From Phytophthora quininea (lineage: Eukaryota; Oomycota; Peronosporomycetes; Peronosporales; Peronosporaceae), in assembly GCA_011947345.1 (NCBI GenBank), contig JAAVTG010000697.1, positions 124,001-188,000 on the forward strand: DNA of 64,000 bases, written 5' to 3'. The stretch's first letter is position 1. Every line of letters starts with the position of its first letter. Positions 45,379 to 56,457 of this stretch are shown piece after piece. The position numbers were made by a program, and so were the translations under genes. The notes beneath the pieces are model-generated. The model searched no databases, was not told the origin of the DNA, and worked only from the letters and a program-made list of their open reading frames with translations.

Positions 45379-46133
45379 ATGTCCGTTCAAGCCCGCATCG
45401 CCTTCTTCGAGACCTTCGCCAGCTCTTCCAGCAGCTCTACCTCCTCTTCCACGCCGCCAGTACCGACGCCGCCGCCAACTCCAACGTGAACGGCCTCGTC
45501 GACTTCTTCGAGGCGTTCGCAGCGGCTCCGTCGACGCTGCTCTTCCGTCGTCGGCCACCGCACACCGACGCACCCCGTCGTCCCGTCAAGTGCTCCCGAG
45601 CTCCTGGTGACCCCGTCCGAGGCCGTTCCCACCTTGGAGGCCGAGTTCAAGCTCGTGGCGGCTACTTCCACGGCTGCTTCGACGTCGACGGCTTCGTCTG
45701 TGCCGTCCAATGCGCCACCTCGCCAAACGAAGCAGCCGGCGAAGCCACCAACAACGCCACCGACAAGGCCTCCGACATCTCCGCGACGGCGCCGACGACG
45801 GTGGCGTCTCCGTCGACGGCCTCTCTTCGAGCCGATATCCACAAGTCTCGGCTCCCCGGTCGACTGTGCCCGACCCGCATCCCGGTTATTCGATCGTCAA
45901 CCACGGCCGCCCCACACCGCGACCAACGACCCCGAAGCACGCTCACCGAGTTCCGCGCTCGCATCCAAACCCCCGGCTCTCGTCTCCTCGACTTCCGCAC
46001 CAGTCCCAAATACCTGCAGCAGGTGGCGGACTCCAAACAGCGCCGAGCAGCGGCACTCACCAAGTTGAACGCGCCTCGACCGTTCTCGGTGCAGTCGCTC
46101 GCGCAGCTACCGGTAGCGACAGCACAAGCATAA
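45379..46133 (+). CDS. Unknown small Ser/Thr/Pro-rich protein, right copy
   Basis: Head-to-head copy of the gene at 44201-44952, with the same MSVQARIAFFETF start, second LVDFFEAF motif and C-terminal SPKYLQQVADSKQR. It needs more than one base to join its parts; a CCCC run near 45575 is CCCCC in the left copy. The two start codons are 426 bp apart. Confidence 0.5.
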
Positions 46134-46474
46134 GCGCTGAGTCGAGCTCAACACGAATTAATATTGTAGCAGTAGTAGATGTACATGTAAAGCAAATGAA
46201 TATGACACACAACCAACGAACGTACCGAGCGATTCGAGCCCTTCCTCCATCTGCACAATATCCAGCCAGCCTCGACTTGATCGTTGATCTCCACGCATCT
46301 ATCTTGGTTCTCCAAGCCCGAAGCTAGCCATCTGCGAAATAAAACATTACGGCGATCTCCACCAAACGCTGCAGAGTCAACGCAGTGACTGCACACGATA
46401 CATGAGTGCAGAAGGCACGCAAAACGGGTTCGCGATAAAGCAGCGTCGATTGAAAACCCGCTTAATCCACTTCA

Positions 46475-46780
46475 CTAGCTGCTCACCAAAAGCGTGGAGA
46501 GGTAGTTATGCATGAACCAGACGTAGCCTCCAGCAAACACCACTCGCTGCACCACGGGAGGCAAGATCACCAAGAGCTGCACCACGACGCCCCATGACCA
46601 CATGAACAGGTACGGCAGCGTCAGCCACTGCCACACGGGCCACATGCCGATCGCCAAACTGCAGCACCAAGCATCAAGCATCAACAACAATCCCTTCTAA
46701 CAGCTCTGGCATCAAAACCTCCTCTCAATGAACGCACCAGATCCCCGACAAGCACATGGACAGCAGCATCCCGTGCGTCG
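46475..46780 (-). pseudogene. 5'-truncated copy of the unknown membrane gene
   Basis: It contains exon 2, the intron and the last 43 bp of exon 1 of the gene at 43194-43859. No start codon or N-terminal part is present, so it should not make the full protein. Confidence 0.8.
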
Positions 46781-46819
46781 TCACCCCGGCCTTCGTAAAC
46801 GGTAGCAGACTTGTGCGAG

Positions 46820-48754
46820 CTAATACCGTTTGGGGCGGTGAAGTCTCTGGTCCACTGATCCATGTCAATGGGGTGCGAATCCTCGGACGCGGAGTCATCT
46901 TCCTGCCAGACCTTAACCGTTTTGTCCGCCTCACAGGTGATAAACCGACTATATCGTTGGAAACACGAAAATCAATACCGGCAGCAAGCAGGAAATTTCA
47001 AGCGCATTCACGTACAGGCCCGTCTTGTCGAATGTTGACGCAAAGATGCCGGTCTCGCTGTCCAGGGAGCCGGGCTGCGCCTTTGTCGAATCGTTTTGAA
47101 AGCAGTAGCCCGTCTGGTAGTCCCAAAAGCGCAGCGAGCCGTTGTCGCCACAAGAAGCCATCACGCCGTCCTGATTAATCGAGATCGAGTTCACGATAGC
47201 ATTGTGCGACGAGAAGTTACGCAGGAAGCGTCCCTCCTTGGCCTCCCATTTCTTCATGTTATCAGCTGCGCCTGACATGAAAGTGTGATCCTACAATATA
47301 TTACAGAAGAGATCAACACACTAGACCCGATTTTTCTTCGCATAGCCCAACGTGTCACCGCTTACCGTCGGAGACTTGGTGACAGCTCGAATGGCCTTCT
47401 TGTGGTTGGTGAGTGTCGTCATCACTTTTCCTGCGGCAAGATCCCACAACTAGAATTTACAACAGAGAAAACGTCAGAAAGCAGTCATTTCAAACCGCTG
47501 CAATCGGCTCGGCGCACCTTCACTGTGCTATCGCTAGAGCCCGTGATGATCTGTGGGTCCGTGGGCTGCGAATCGATGTCCCACACGGTGCCCTGGTGCC
47601 CAGACAACACGTGGATCTGATTCTTCGTGCGCATATCCCACACCTGTAAACGAGAAGGCATGGTGAGTAACAAACAATTCCTCTAGAACACTAGTCCACC
47701 ACAACCATAGGCGCCAACTTACTCGTGCGACAGCGTCGCGCCCGCCAGTGATGAGGATGTCTAGGGTGGGGTGGATCTTCAGCGAGAAGACGCCAGATAA
47801 GTGGCCGTGATAGCTCCGAATGACCTTGTTGTATTCCAGGTCCCAGCACAGCACCTTTTTGTCTTCACCCGCCGAGAACAAGTACGGGTGACGCGGGCTC
47901 ACCTCCAGCCCCCGGATGGCATTGATGTGGCCTGTCAGCGTGAGCTTCAGCTGGCCTGAGGCCAGGTCCCAGACCTTGATGGTGCGATCTGCAGAGCCCG
48001 TCACGAACCAGTCATTGGTCGGGTCCACCGAGATGGACCGCACCCAGCCGAGGTGCCCAGCAATTACGCGCTTGAGCTTCCACGGAGCATGCCATTTGGG
48101 CTTGGGCACTTCTGTGACGCGCCGACGGACGAGGGCGCTCGAACCAAACTGCGCCGCCGTCTCCTGCTGCTTCGAGTACGCCACGACCGCCGACGAGCTG
48201 CTGTCGCCATTGATCTTTCTTCTCTTGGAGGCCAGCTCTACTTCAGCCTCCTTGGCCACTTGTTCTACGAGTGAAGGCTTCTCGGAGACTTGTTTGCTCG
48301 CGGGGACGGGCGGCGTGGAGTCGTTGTCCGGGTCAGCATCACCCTCGGCAACAGTAGCAGCCTCTTCCGCCCGATTGCCGTCCTCAGCAGTCGGTTTGAC
48401 CGTTAACAACGCGTCCGCAATGTCCAGGAGATACGTATCTGCCAGCTTGGCGCGTACACGAATCTGTTTACTGCAGAGGGGGGTTGCGTGGTGAGAGGAG
48501 GCGTACAGAACACGACAACGGGCGTACCTGGGCGCGTACTCGTATGCAGATGAGGAGCTGCGTTTCGTCAACGCAAACACCTCGGCGGTGCGCAGCACCG
48601 ACGTCTCGATCTGTTGCTTCACGGCCATCGGCGGCGCCGCCTCCATGGATGCGATGGTCTCTGTAGCCTCCGAGTTAACCGCCACTAGAGGAAGATTTAC
48701 TAATTCGTTCCTAGTAGACATTGACTCCTTCGTTTTTGCCGAGTGGTTATCCAT
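46820..48754 (-). CDS. PLRG1: PRL1/PLRG1 spliceosomal WD40 protein (6 exons)
   Basis: A component of the Prp19/NineTeen complex needed for spliceosome activation, nuclear. Exons: 48754-48528, 48470-47723, 47643-47518, 47449-47366, 47290-47016 and 46948-46820; introns 57-79 bp. Signature [20 protein letters not shown] leads into seven WD repeats ([29 protein letters not shown] and TGSSDSTVK among them). The C-terminus contains [12 protein letters not shown] and SHPIDMDQW. At 46832-46835 a GGGG run (CCCC coding) appears one base short; with one more the protein ends APKRY at TAG 46822-46820, a natural end. Read literally it runs on into IR2. Confidence 0.92.
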
Positions 48755-48869
48755 CAAGTTTTCTGTGTTAAGGGTGTAGCCACTAAAATGGCTACAGGAA
48801 TTAGCTGGGTCAAAGCTACGATTTACTGCTCGGCATGATTGAAAACCAGATGTCACTGAGAGCAATCCG

Positions 48870-49440
48870 TGAGCAACCGCGCTAACTTTCGAAGACAGCG
48901 AATTTCATGGCGCTTCAGGAAGCGATATATCCGGTCCTTCGAGAAACCAGGTTGTTTGTCCGCTGGCAGGTGGGGGATACGCTCACCAGCAAACAGCTTC
49001 GCGTGCCTCTAATACATTAGATCGTAGTCCGTCAACGAAGTGACGCTCACTGTCATCTTGTTAAACTTAGCAATAAGAGCCCTGCCAAACGAATCAACGA
49101 GAGGATCTGCTGTTTTCTTGCGGTTGTGCAAGTCCTTGTGCATGGCTCGAGGTGACACCTCGTTCTGAAGGATGTTGTAGAGTGCTCACTGCGATGGGGA
49201 GTGCGGCAGGTCAAATATTCGAGTCGCCCACAACGCCAGCTCGACGAAGTTTCTGTTCTTGTGCATGCTAACAAATGGGTAGATCTTTAGCTTCTGGCCG
49301 AGTGTGAGGCTTATATACGCCGTTATGCGCTGGTTCTTGGTTTTGGGTTGCTAAGGCATCGTGACGATCGATGAATGCATTGCGCCGGCAGCCATCTTCA
49401 CTGCCAGACATGGTCTTCATTCCCAGCTTGTCATTTTGTA
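48870..49440 (-). pseudogene. Pogo-like transposase relic, DNA-binding region
   Basis: Minus-strand translation gives FVELALWATRIFDLPHSPSQ and [20 protein letters not shown], the tandem helix-turn-helix style of pogo/CENP-B-like transposases. In-frame stops occur after PSQ and near 49018, and no DDE domain follows. Confidence 0.6.
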
Positions 49441-52370
49441 CTCCCATCTTGCGACCAGCGCATGCCTGCATACTTCCTGAGGCGACACGTTTCCTCTGAT
49501 GTTCATTTAACTAAGTATATATGCTTGCTAGTGCACAGATCACAAACCAGCGATTTGCACAATGGATGCGAAGTATACGAGTTGCCTCAGGCGAGCATAT
49601 ATTGGGGAGATCTGTACTCCACGAACCGCTCCGGTCATCTCACACATAGCAGTTACGGTCCGACAACCCGCCGCCTTGTTACTTGCCTACCAATCGCGTA
49701 TGAAAAGAAGATCGTCAACCAACGATTCCTGCGCAGAATGGTTCCGAGTCCACCAAAACGAGCTCTGGATCCTACTGATAAGTGGGCCATATTTGCACGT
49801 CATGCGCTATCACCACACGAAAGGGGCAGCCGGGAAGCGTTCAGGAACAATTTGAAATAGCCTTTTGTGTGTTTTGACGACAATAGAAGACTCAAAGTAC
49901 CCTCCTCAGGTTGTGCGATTCTGTAAGGAGGAGGATCTCTATCGACCGCTTGCCTAAGTGTTAGAGATCCCTGTATTGATACACAAATGCTGCTAAGCAA
50001 CCAGTGGTCCTGCGGAGGTGCCAGCCGCAGGAATTACTCGAGTTGCGACCACCTGAAGTTTTACATTGCAATACAGGCTGTCCAACAAGGGGGGTATACT
50101 AAGCCGCGATATGCTTGTTCGAGAAGGCCAAACCAGGCCGCGAAACGGATATGTACTGATCGTCGGCAAGGCATCCAATAAACTTGAAAGAATGTATGAG
50201 CTGAAGAAAGATATCAGTGGCAATCCTGCATTGCTCGAGGTGAGGGCGACACTGCTGGTCCATTCCCATGCACAACAAAGACAAGAGTGAGGCACGTGAA
50301 CGGCAACTATAATAGTTCAAGAGTGGCGAGTCATGATAATTGTGAGGTACTAGACAGGTCAACGTCACTACCGAAGATGACAAAAAAACGGGATTGGTCG
50401 CGAAAATGCTGTCATATTAGCCGATAAGAAGAGTAAGATTCATGGTTTTTGCCACACAATATCGGCCTCTCAGTATGCAAGTCACTCTTAGGAAGCAAAT
50501 CCCCCCGTAATATAGCGCATCGCCTACCCCACCGGGGCCTGACAGCACGCAGGTATGAAGTAAGGCTACTAGCAGTCGAACGCCTCTTGCGCCCATCTCT
50601 TTGACCTTAGGATAACTTGACGGACGTGGAGCCGCTTCCGCCGGGCGAATCTTCCGGCTTGCCACTTAGAAGGTAAAACGAACTCTGTTTGGTTAAAGAT
50701 CTCGTACAAACTAAAGGTACTCCTGGCAGGAATCCGGTGCGCATCCTGGTGCAGTTGCCAAATCAGGGGTCGTGCTTGAACAGTCGCTTCCAAAGATACC
50801 GTGGGAAATCCCCAGATTGTGGGATTGTGGGAGCTTGTCACCATCCTGAGAGTTATGGGGCTCTATTCTGGGGGAACGCTGCAAGCGGCCGCCAGGAATA
50901 CATTTCCCAGATTAACTCGGAATTTGTATGGTTCTTAGTTGGCGGCGCTCGGTCCGGGACTTAGCTTGCTTCGCTTCGAGTCCGTTCGCATCATTACTCC
51001 ACAGCGTCCAATCCCCTGTCCCCGCTGGACAGGCGGTGAGAGTTCTCTCCACGCTCTCGGTCACCGACGCGCTACTTGTTGCGAGTCACCATCCATCCAC
51101 AATCGCCAGACTTTACGGGCACGTCGCGTCATCTCGCCCACAGGTTGGCTGGGCAACGAAGGTAGAATTGCTGGTCATGCCATGTTGTTCCGAAGCGAGA
51201 TAACGCATGCAGTTCTGCGTCGTGAGTACAGTCCTCAAGCTGACCAGCTGTGTTCTGTCGGAACGAGCTGATGAAGTCTGTCCGTGGTTCTGTCGGTAGT
51301 TTCATACAGTCCACAATGCGAGCGAGTGCGCGTAGGTAAACGCATTTTGTTATAACCGCGGTAGTTTTCCCTTAGCTCAATCAGCGCGAGCATCGAAAAT
51401 GGCTATGTTGCCACGTGCAACTTGTCATGTGCTTGGCCCTCAGACACACTGACCGAAGGTCACCAACACCCACGCCGCTGTCACAATGTCCCACAGTGTC
51501 TGGGACCGTCCTTGTTACGCCGAGCTTCAACGACGTCTTACTTGGTCACAAGGTGCGGTGTCGTCACCTTTACTCGCTCCAGCAACTGCTAGCAATTGGC
51601 GCGGTAGTCGCGCACATGCGCCTGAAATCGACTGCTTCCATCTCTTCTGACGTCAAAACGAACGCTACAGTTATCCCACAGTCTCCATGTTGTGCGCCAC
51701 TTCGAACGTTACCACCTCGTCGATCAACGAATTGTGTCCTTGGAAACCGGACGTTAAGCATTCGACCAGGAGCTTTGGTAGCTTCGCAAGTGGTCCGCTC
51801 CCAGATCAACGTAGTCGCCGTGATTCGCGCTGGAGAACACGATGGAGACGAGACCACCATGTCGCGATTCCTTCCTGACTTAGTCAAGCTCTTTGGGACC
51901 AGCGGTTTCGCTTTCTTGCTAGTCTTTATGACACGAAAGCTGAAGTAGCGAATACTGGGGCGGCAAGGATAGTATTACCACGGTCATCACGGGAGACACT
52001 TGCATGCGTCGCACTTTGTTGTGGCTGTTCAGGATCTGACTATGGAATAGCATAACATATTCCAGTTATCTATACATTTTGTCACGTTTCGTGCCCCCTC
52101 CCCAGCACTCGCGAACAGGAGACTTTGATGGAGTTCGCAGTGACGTAGAACACAACTGAATCGTGAGACCCTACTCCGCGCAGGTCAGTACAAGGTTAGT
52201 GTGCACTCTATATGTCTAGCTGTCGTGTTCAACCATCGGCCAAGCGCTATATGTGGCGGAAATCTGGTAATATTTTCCGTCCAGGGGTGGTTGTTGCACG
52301 CACGAGTCGTACGACGTGGCCAGGATCTTGGTGAACCGAGATTAGTCGTGTACTCCTTCAGCGGCGGTTC
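49441..52370. other. Gene-poor region, nothing recognised
   Basis: Several ORFs of 60-177 codons (for example 51415-51948 plus) have no recognisable domain, and none is supported by splice structure or homology I can name. Base composition is lower in GC than the gene-dense part, consistent with decayed repeats. Confidence 0.4.
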
Positions 52371-52530
52371 TTGGAACTGACGTTGTGGGATTGACGAGTG
52401 CACCTCGTGAATCCCTACAGGTTCGACCCTCGGATTTCGTGTTTAATCTACCGGATGACCTTTCACAGTCAAATACACAAACGAGTGTTAGATGGATTAG
52501 TTTGCCCACAATTCGTTCCTCTGCAGCCCA

Positions 52531-53622
52531 CATTTCTTGGGCGGCAGTTAAAGAGACGGGGTTCTTGGATTGCAAGTTCAAGAAGAACTAGCAACCACAG
52601 ATAATCAATATACAGAGAGATCCTTATGCAAATATACAGCCGACACTTATTCTTATAGACCCTTGGTCGGGGGTCTCACAGCAGATTCAATCCAACGCCC
52701 AAGACACCTGGAAAGTCTTGGACTTGGTTCACCGAACGCGCCCCACCTTCAATCGAAGGAACACACAGATCAGTCGATACAAATCTCAATACAGAACGTT
52801 GTAAGACGCAGTCTCAAAGCAAACTCAGGCGGCGACTGCTATCCAGCCGCTTGAGCGTAGTTTTAATATGAAATGGGTTGGCCTGCAAGACAGACGCCCA
52901 ACTAGTAAACAAAATGGTCGGGGCGCCTAGACTTCCTTCCCAATTGGACTTAACAAACAGATGGGGACCAGCAGGTCACCTAGCACTAACACGCAAAGAG
53001 CACCGACTGGCGCTTGTGCAGTACAGGGCAAAAAGAACTCTCTGATTGATATCTCTTATAGCTAGTAGATCTGCAGATCTTCCGCAGATCTTGGGTGCAG
53101 TCATTAGGGTACGAATTAGTCTTGATCTTAGTATGCTTGACTTGATGACGGCCACTTATCGTGGGTTCGTCGCTCTTCAAATCATCTGTGGCGCAAACAT
53201 TCTGGGTACAAACCACTGGGTTCATGATGAATGCGAATTCTCGCTAAGTGCCGGAATCCACGTCCAAGAGAAAATCTCTATCGAAGAATCTCCATCCAAG
53301 AGAATCTCCATCGAAGAAGTGGCCGCCCAAGAAATATACCCTTGGAATGTTCATCCAAGAACTTCCTGGTTCTTGGGCGGCTTGGGGATTTACAGGTCCT
53401 TCCCTCACACATCGTGAGGTTAACCAAGGCGAGACGGGTTGCACACGGGAATACCTTTCACTATGGTAATTTATACCTTGGTTCTTAGCGACCCGTTTAA
53501 AGACGAGGGGTGTTCGGGAACGTAACGTGCACTCACGCTCAAGCCAATGTACCCTTGGGCGTACATTCCAAGAGCGGAGATTCCTTCAGCGTGCATTCCT
53601 AGGACACGCCATTTCTTGGGCG
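52531..53622. repeat. Dispersed TTCTTGGGCG / CGCCCAAGAA motif
   Basis: Related words occur at 52531-52544, 53324-53335 (reverse), 53370-53380, 53552-53562 and 53610-53622, with many shorter CCAAGAA or TTCTTGG copies between. The spacing is irregular, so it is not a simple tandem array. Confidence 0.5.
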
Positions 53623-53639
53623 TGCCTTTCAAGAACACA

Positions 53640-54390
53640 TTTTCTTGCGCACTTCCTGGTCTTGAGGGCCCATCTTTGGTAGGACAACACACACCCGCCT
53701 TCTCCCAAGCGACACGTTTTATCGCACACTTCTTCATCTCTTGAACGTAATATCCAACACTAGACCCATAGTAAACTCCATATGTAAACTCTCCACAGCG
53801 CGATTCATAGAAAAACACAATTCACGTCGTCACATGTATATCTAACTTGTGGCTCTCTCACGCAGCTTACAGTGTCTTGGGATGAATTAAATCCAAGCAA
53901 ACGCTCCATGACGATCACTGTTCGAATGCTTTCTGGTGCTGAGTCACTAGTTGTAAGTGTCGTGGTGGTAGTCTTTAGCTGGTAAAAGGAAACTGACATT
54001 CTGCTCTGTGCTACCTACCTCCTGTACTAAATATGCATGATTAGCTGTGAGGCATCGAGATTGCGGACACAACAGAAGATGACTGCAGATCATTACACTA
54101 GTTGTTGACCAAGATTTGGTGGAGTATGGCGTCACAGGTCGTCTGAAACACGGCATATTCCTTGTCGCGGAATGCCATTGGCATTGGCACAGGTGCTAGC
54201 ACTTACTCCAGCTGACCACGGATTCAGGCCGCAATTGTCGAATGAGCGTTGAATATACCTATTTTTCGTGCTCTCCCTTTTCTCGCTGCATATGATGCCT
54301 CGATAGTATTGTCGAACTCCTTCCTTGAAACGGTGACTTTTCTCCAGCTACAGATGAACTGTGTCGCCCGTGAATCACGCCTTGATAGGT
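53640..54390. other. Intergenic, nothing recognised
   Basis: No supported gene. Short minus-strand ORFs only. Confidence 0.4.
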
Positions 54391-54663
54391 TCAGTGTATT
54401 TGTTGCTTTAATGCTTTGTTTATCGATACGGATGGCTGACAGATTACAGTTAATCCAGAATCGACGAATTCTATCGCGATGCGAGACCTCTCCGTCGTGT
54501 TGGTTTCACGCAGCAATTCTAAAACTTCTTCCAAAGTATGGGTGCTAGATTTGTCCCAAACTAGGTCAATAGCTTCCATGCCCTGGTACAGCATGCACAA
54601 GCTGTTCAGATACAGAATATCTGTTGTGGCGAGGCGCGATTTACCGAAACCGCTCTTGCGCAC
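54391..54663 (-). pseudogene. Transposase relic, end of DDE domain (pogo-like)
   Basis: A 90-codon ORF contains LVWDKSSTHTL and later GLTVICQPSVSINKALKQQI. This resembles the second catalytic Asp region and the GLTxxLQPxDVSxNKPFK block of pogo-like transposases. It is short and isolated. Confidence 0.5.
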
Positions 54664-55380
54664 GGTGCCCAGACTGCCGACTGCGGAGGAGGTACTCCGA
54701 TATGCCGTGCGTGTGCTGGACTCTTCCTCACCTTGTGTACCCGTCGGCGGGCGGGTAACGCTCTTCAGGTGGCTTGGAGATGAGTGGGTTGGTGGTCACT
54801 TGAACCGACTTGGGCAGTCGCGGGACCTTGGGCAGCAGCGCGGTTATGCTTCGCCTGCTGTCCGGGTCGGGGTGTCGTCCTCCGAGCGGGTCTTCGAGCT
54901 CGTGGTCGACGGGCCAGACGGTGTCTTGGGCCCTTCTTGAACTTGTCCTTTCCTTTGCTTGGGCTCTTGCGAGCGTGACCGCTTTCGATAGTGGGATCTC
55001 GGGGGTGAGTGATCACCGGCCAAAAGCTTCCGGGCCCTCTGCGACTTGACGGCGTGGGTGGGCCAATATACCTTCCCGTGCCCGATGCCTCTTGTGCGTT
55101 CCAGGGGAACATCAACTCTGTTTGTTCTTTAGCCTTCTTCTCTATACACTACTGCTGCCTGCACTCCTTTACACTATCCTTACTTTGTCCTTGCCTAACG
55201 TCTTCAAAGAGAACACCCAAGATCTCGTCACCGCTCATTGGGTATTACTCAGCTCCGCCGTCCTTCAACTTGCTTGCGCATCACTCCTTCGCCGGGATTC
55301 CTTTGCACAACATCCGCTCGATCGTAGAGTGTCACCAGAGAGTGATTGCATACCCACGTAACTGCATATGACCGATGTAC
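54664..55380. other. Intergenic, GC-rich block, nothing recognised
   Basis: 54740-55080 is GC-rich and may be part of an LTR or gag remnant, but no motif supports that. A pyrimidine-rich tract follows (55110-55200). Confidence 0.35.
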
Positions 55381-55381
55381 A

Positions 55382-55513
55382 GTGATCACCGGAAGTGATC
55401 GTGATCGCGTGTCGAAATGATCGCACCTGATCAACCGAAAGTGATCGTGTACCGAAATGATTGCTCGTGATCGACCACCAATAATCGACCAAAGTGACCC
55501 ATCCAAAATGATC
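55382..55513. repeat. TGATC-rich degenerate repeat
   Basis: TGATC occurs eight times in about 130 bp, usually within CGAAATGATCG or AAGTGATCG contexts. The period is irregular (roughly 12-25 bp). Confidence 0.65.
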
Positions 55514-55723
55514 GTGGTTGGTCGGTCGGGAGTTCTCAAGATGTTCTCTGTGTGTCTCACCCGTCCATCACCATCACCCAACAATCACGGTCTCTTCCCA
55601 TCAATCCGCAACAAGCTTCACCACACTGTGAACGACACATGCCGCGTCACTTTTTTACTCAACTAAAGTATGTGAAGTTGTATTCGTCAAAAGTGAGGGG
55701 CGCAAATGGCGAGCCACTGGATC

Positions 55724-56345
55724 TTACTTTGGTGTTGTATGCATGATGTTGAAGATATCTTCAAGCGCGCGACGCATTAGTTGGGCTGCGGGCGGCATCT
55801 GCTCGGTGCTTTTGCAAGATGTTTCTTGTTTGGCCGCGTCCTTCTTCTGCTGGGCGACTTCCTTCTTCTCGGCGGCCAGACGATTAGCTCCTTCACGGTT
55901 TAGTTGGGCCCGAATTGCTTTCGCTCTCTTGTCTTTGAGAGACATCGCTCGACGCTCCTCCAACTCGTGGGAGGCGATCGCCTTCTTCACCACGGCTTGT
56001 CGTGCTTCCGTTTCGGTGCACTTGGAACGATACTGATCCTCTTGACGCATTGCTTATACTTCACCATGCCTCGCAAGCGTCTCTCACAGCTCTGGCCCGT
56101 CAAGAGGACACCTTCTTCATCGTGGGGTGTTTGTGGTTTCATGAAATCGTGGGCTCTCTTTAGAATGAATACCGACTTGTCATGGAAGGCCACGAAACTC
56201 AAAGTATCAAAGTTGAGTCGCCACCGTAGCGTGTATAACGACCTTCCCGTGACGACAGCGACCCAACGCGTCCCTGCTCACACCAAACCACTTCACAGCT
56301 TCATGAGTTGACATCCCATGCATCACAGCATTCAGCGCCTGCTCC
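55724..56345 (-). pseudogene. Decayed transposase-like fragment with HTH and coiled coil
   Basis: From about 56345 the minus strand reads MHGMSTHEAVKWFGVSRDAL, a helix-turn-helix pattern seen at the start of pogo-type transposases. After frame changes a 108-codon basic coiled-coil ORF follows (55724-56050, with AVVKKAIASHELEERRAM), recalling the C-terminus of the intact pogo gene here. No catalytic core is present. Confidence 0.4.
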
Positions 56346-56457
56346 CATGAAGGCTCCACGGGAAGGGCTATCACCAGCAGTCTCCATACTACTACAAAGT
56401 AACCCAGCAGTTCCTGCGCAAACCCCGAAATGTGTCGACCCGAGTTGCATTTTACAA

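Larger units (their letters stand above)
45289..46780 (-). repeat. Right arm of second inverted repeat (IR2)
   Basis: Reverse complement of 43554-45042. The outer end falls 40 bp downstream of the PRL1 stop codon and cuts off the membrane gene after 43 bp of its first exon. Confidence 0.93.

Noticed and set aside
46681..46819. Fusion of PRL1 with the duplicated membrane gene
   Set aside because: A single-base undercall explains it and restores a normal C-terminus ending before the duplication.
51415..51948. 177-codon plus-strand ORF
   Set aside because: No recognisable motif or homologue and no promoter signal; likely chance in decayed repeat DNA.
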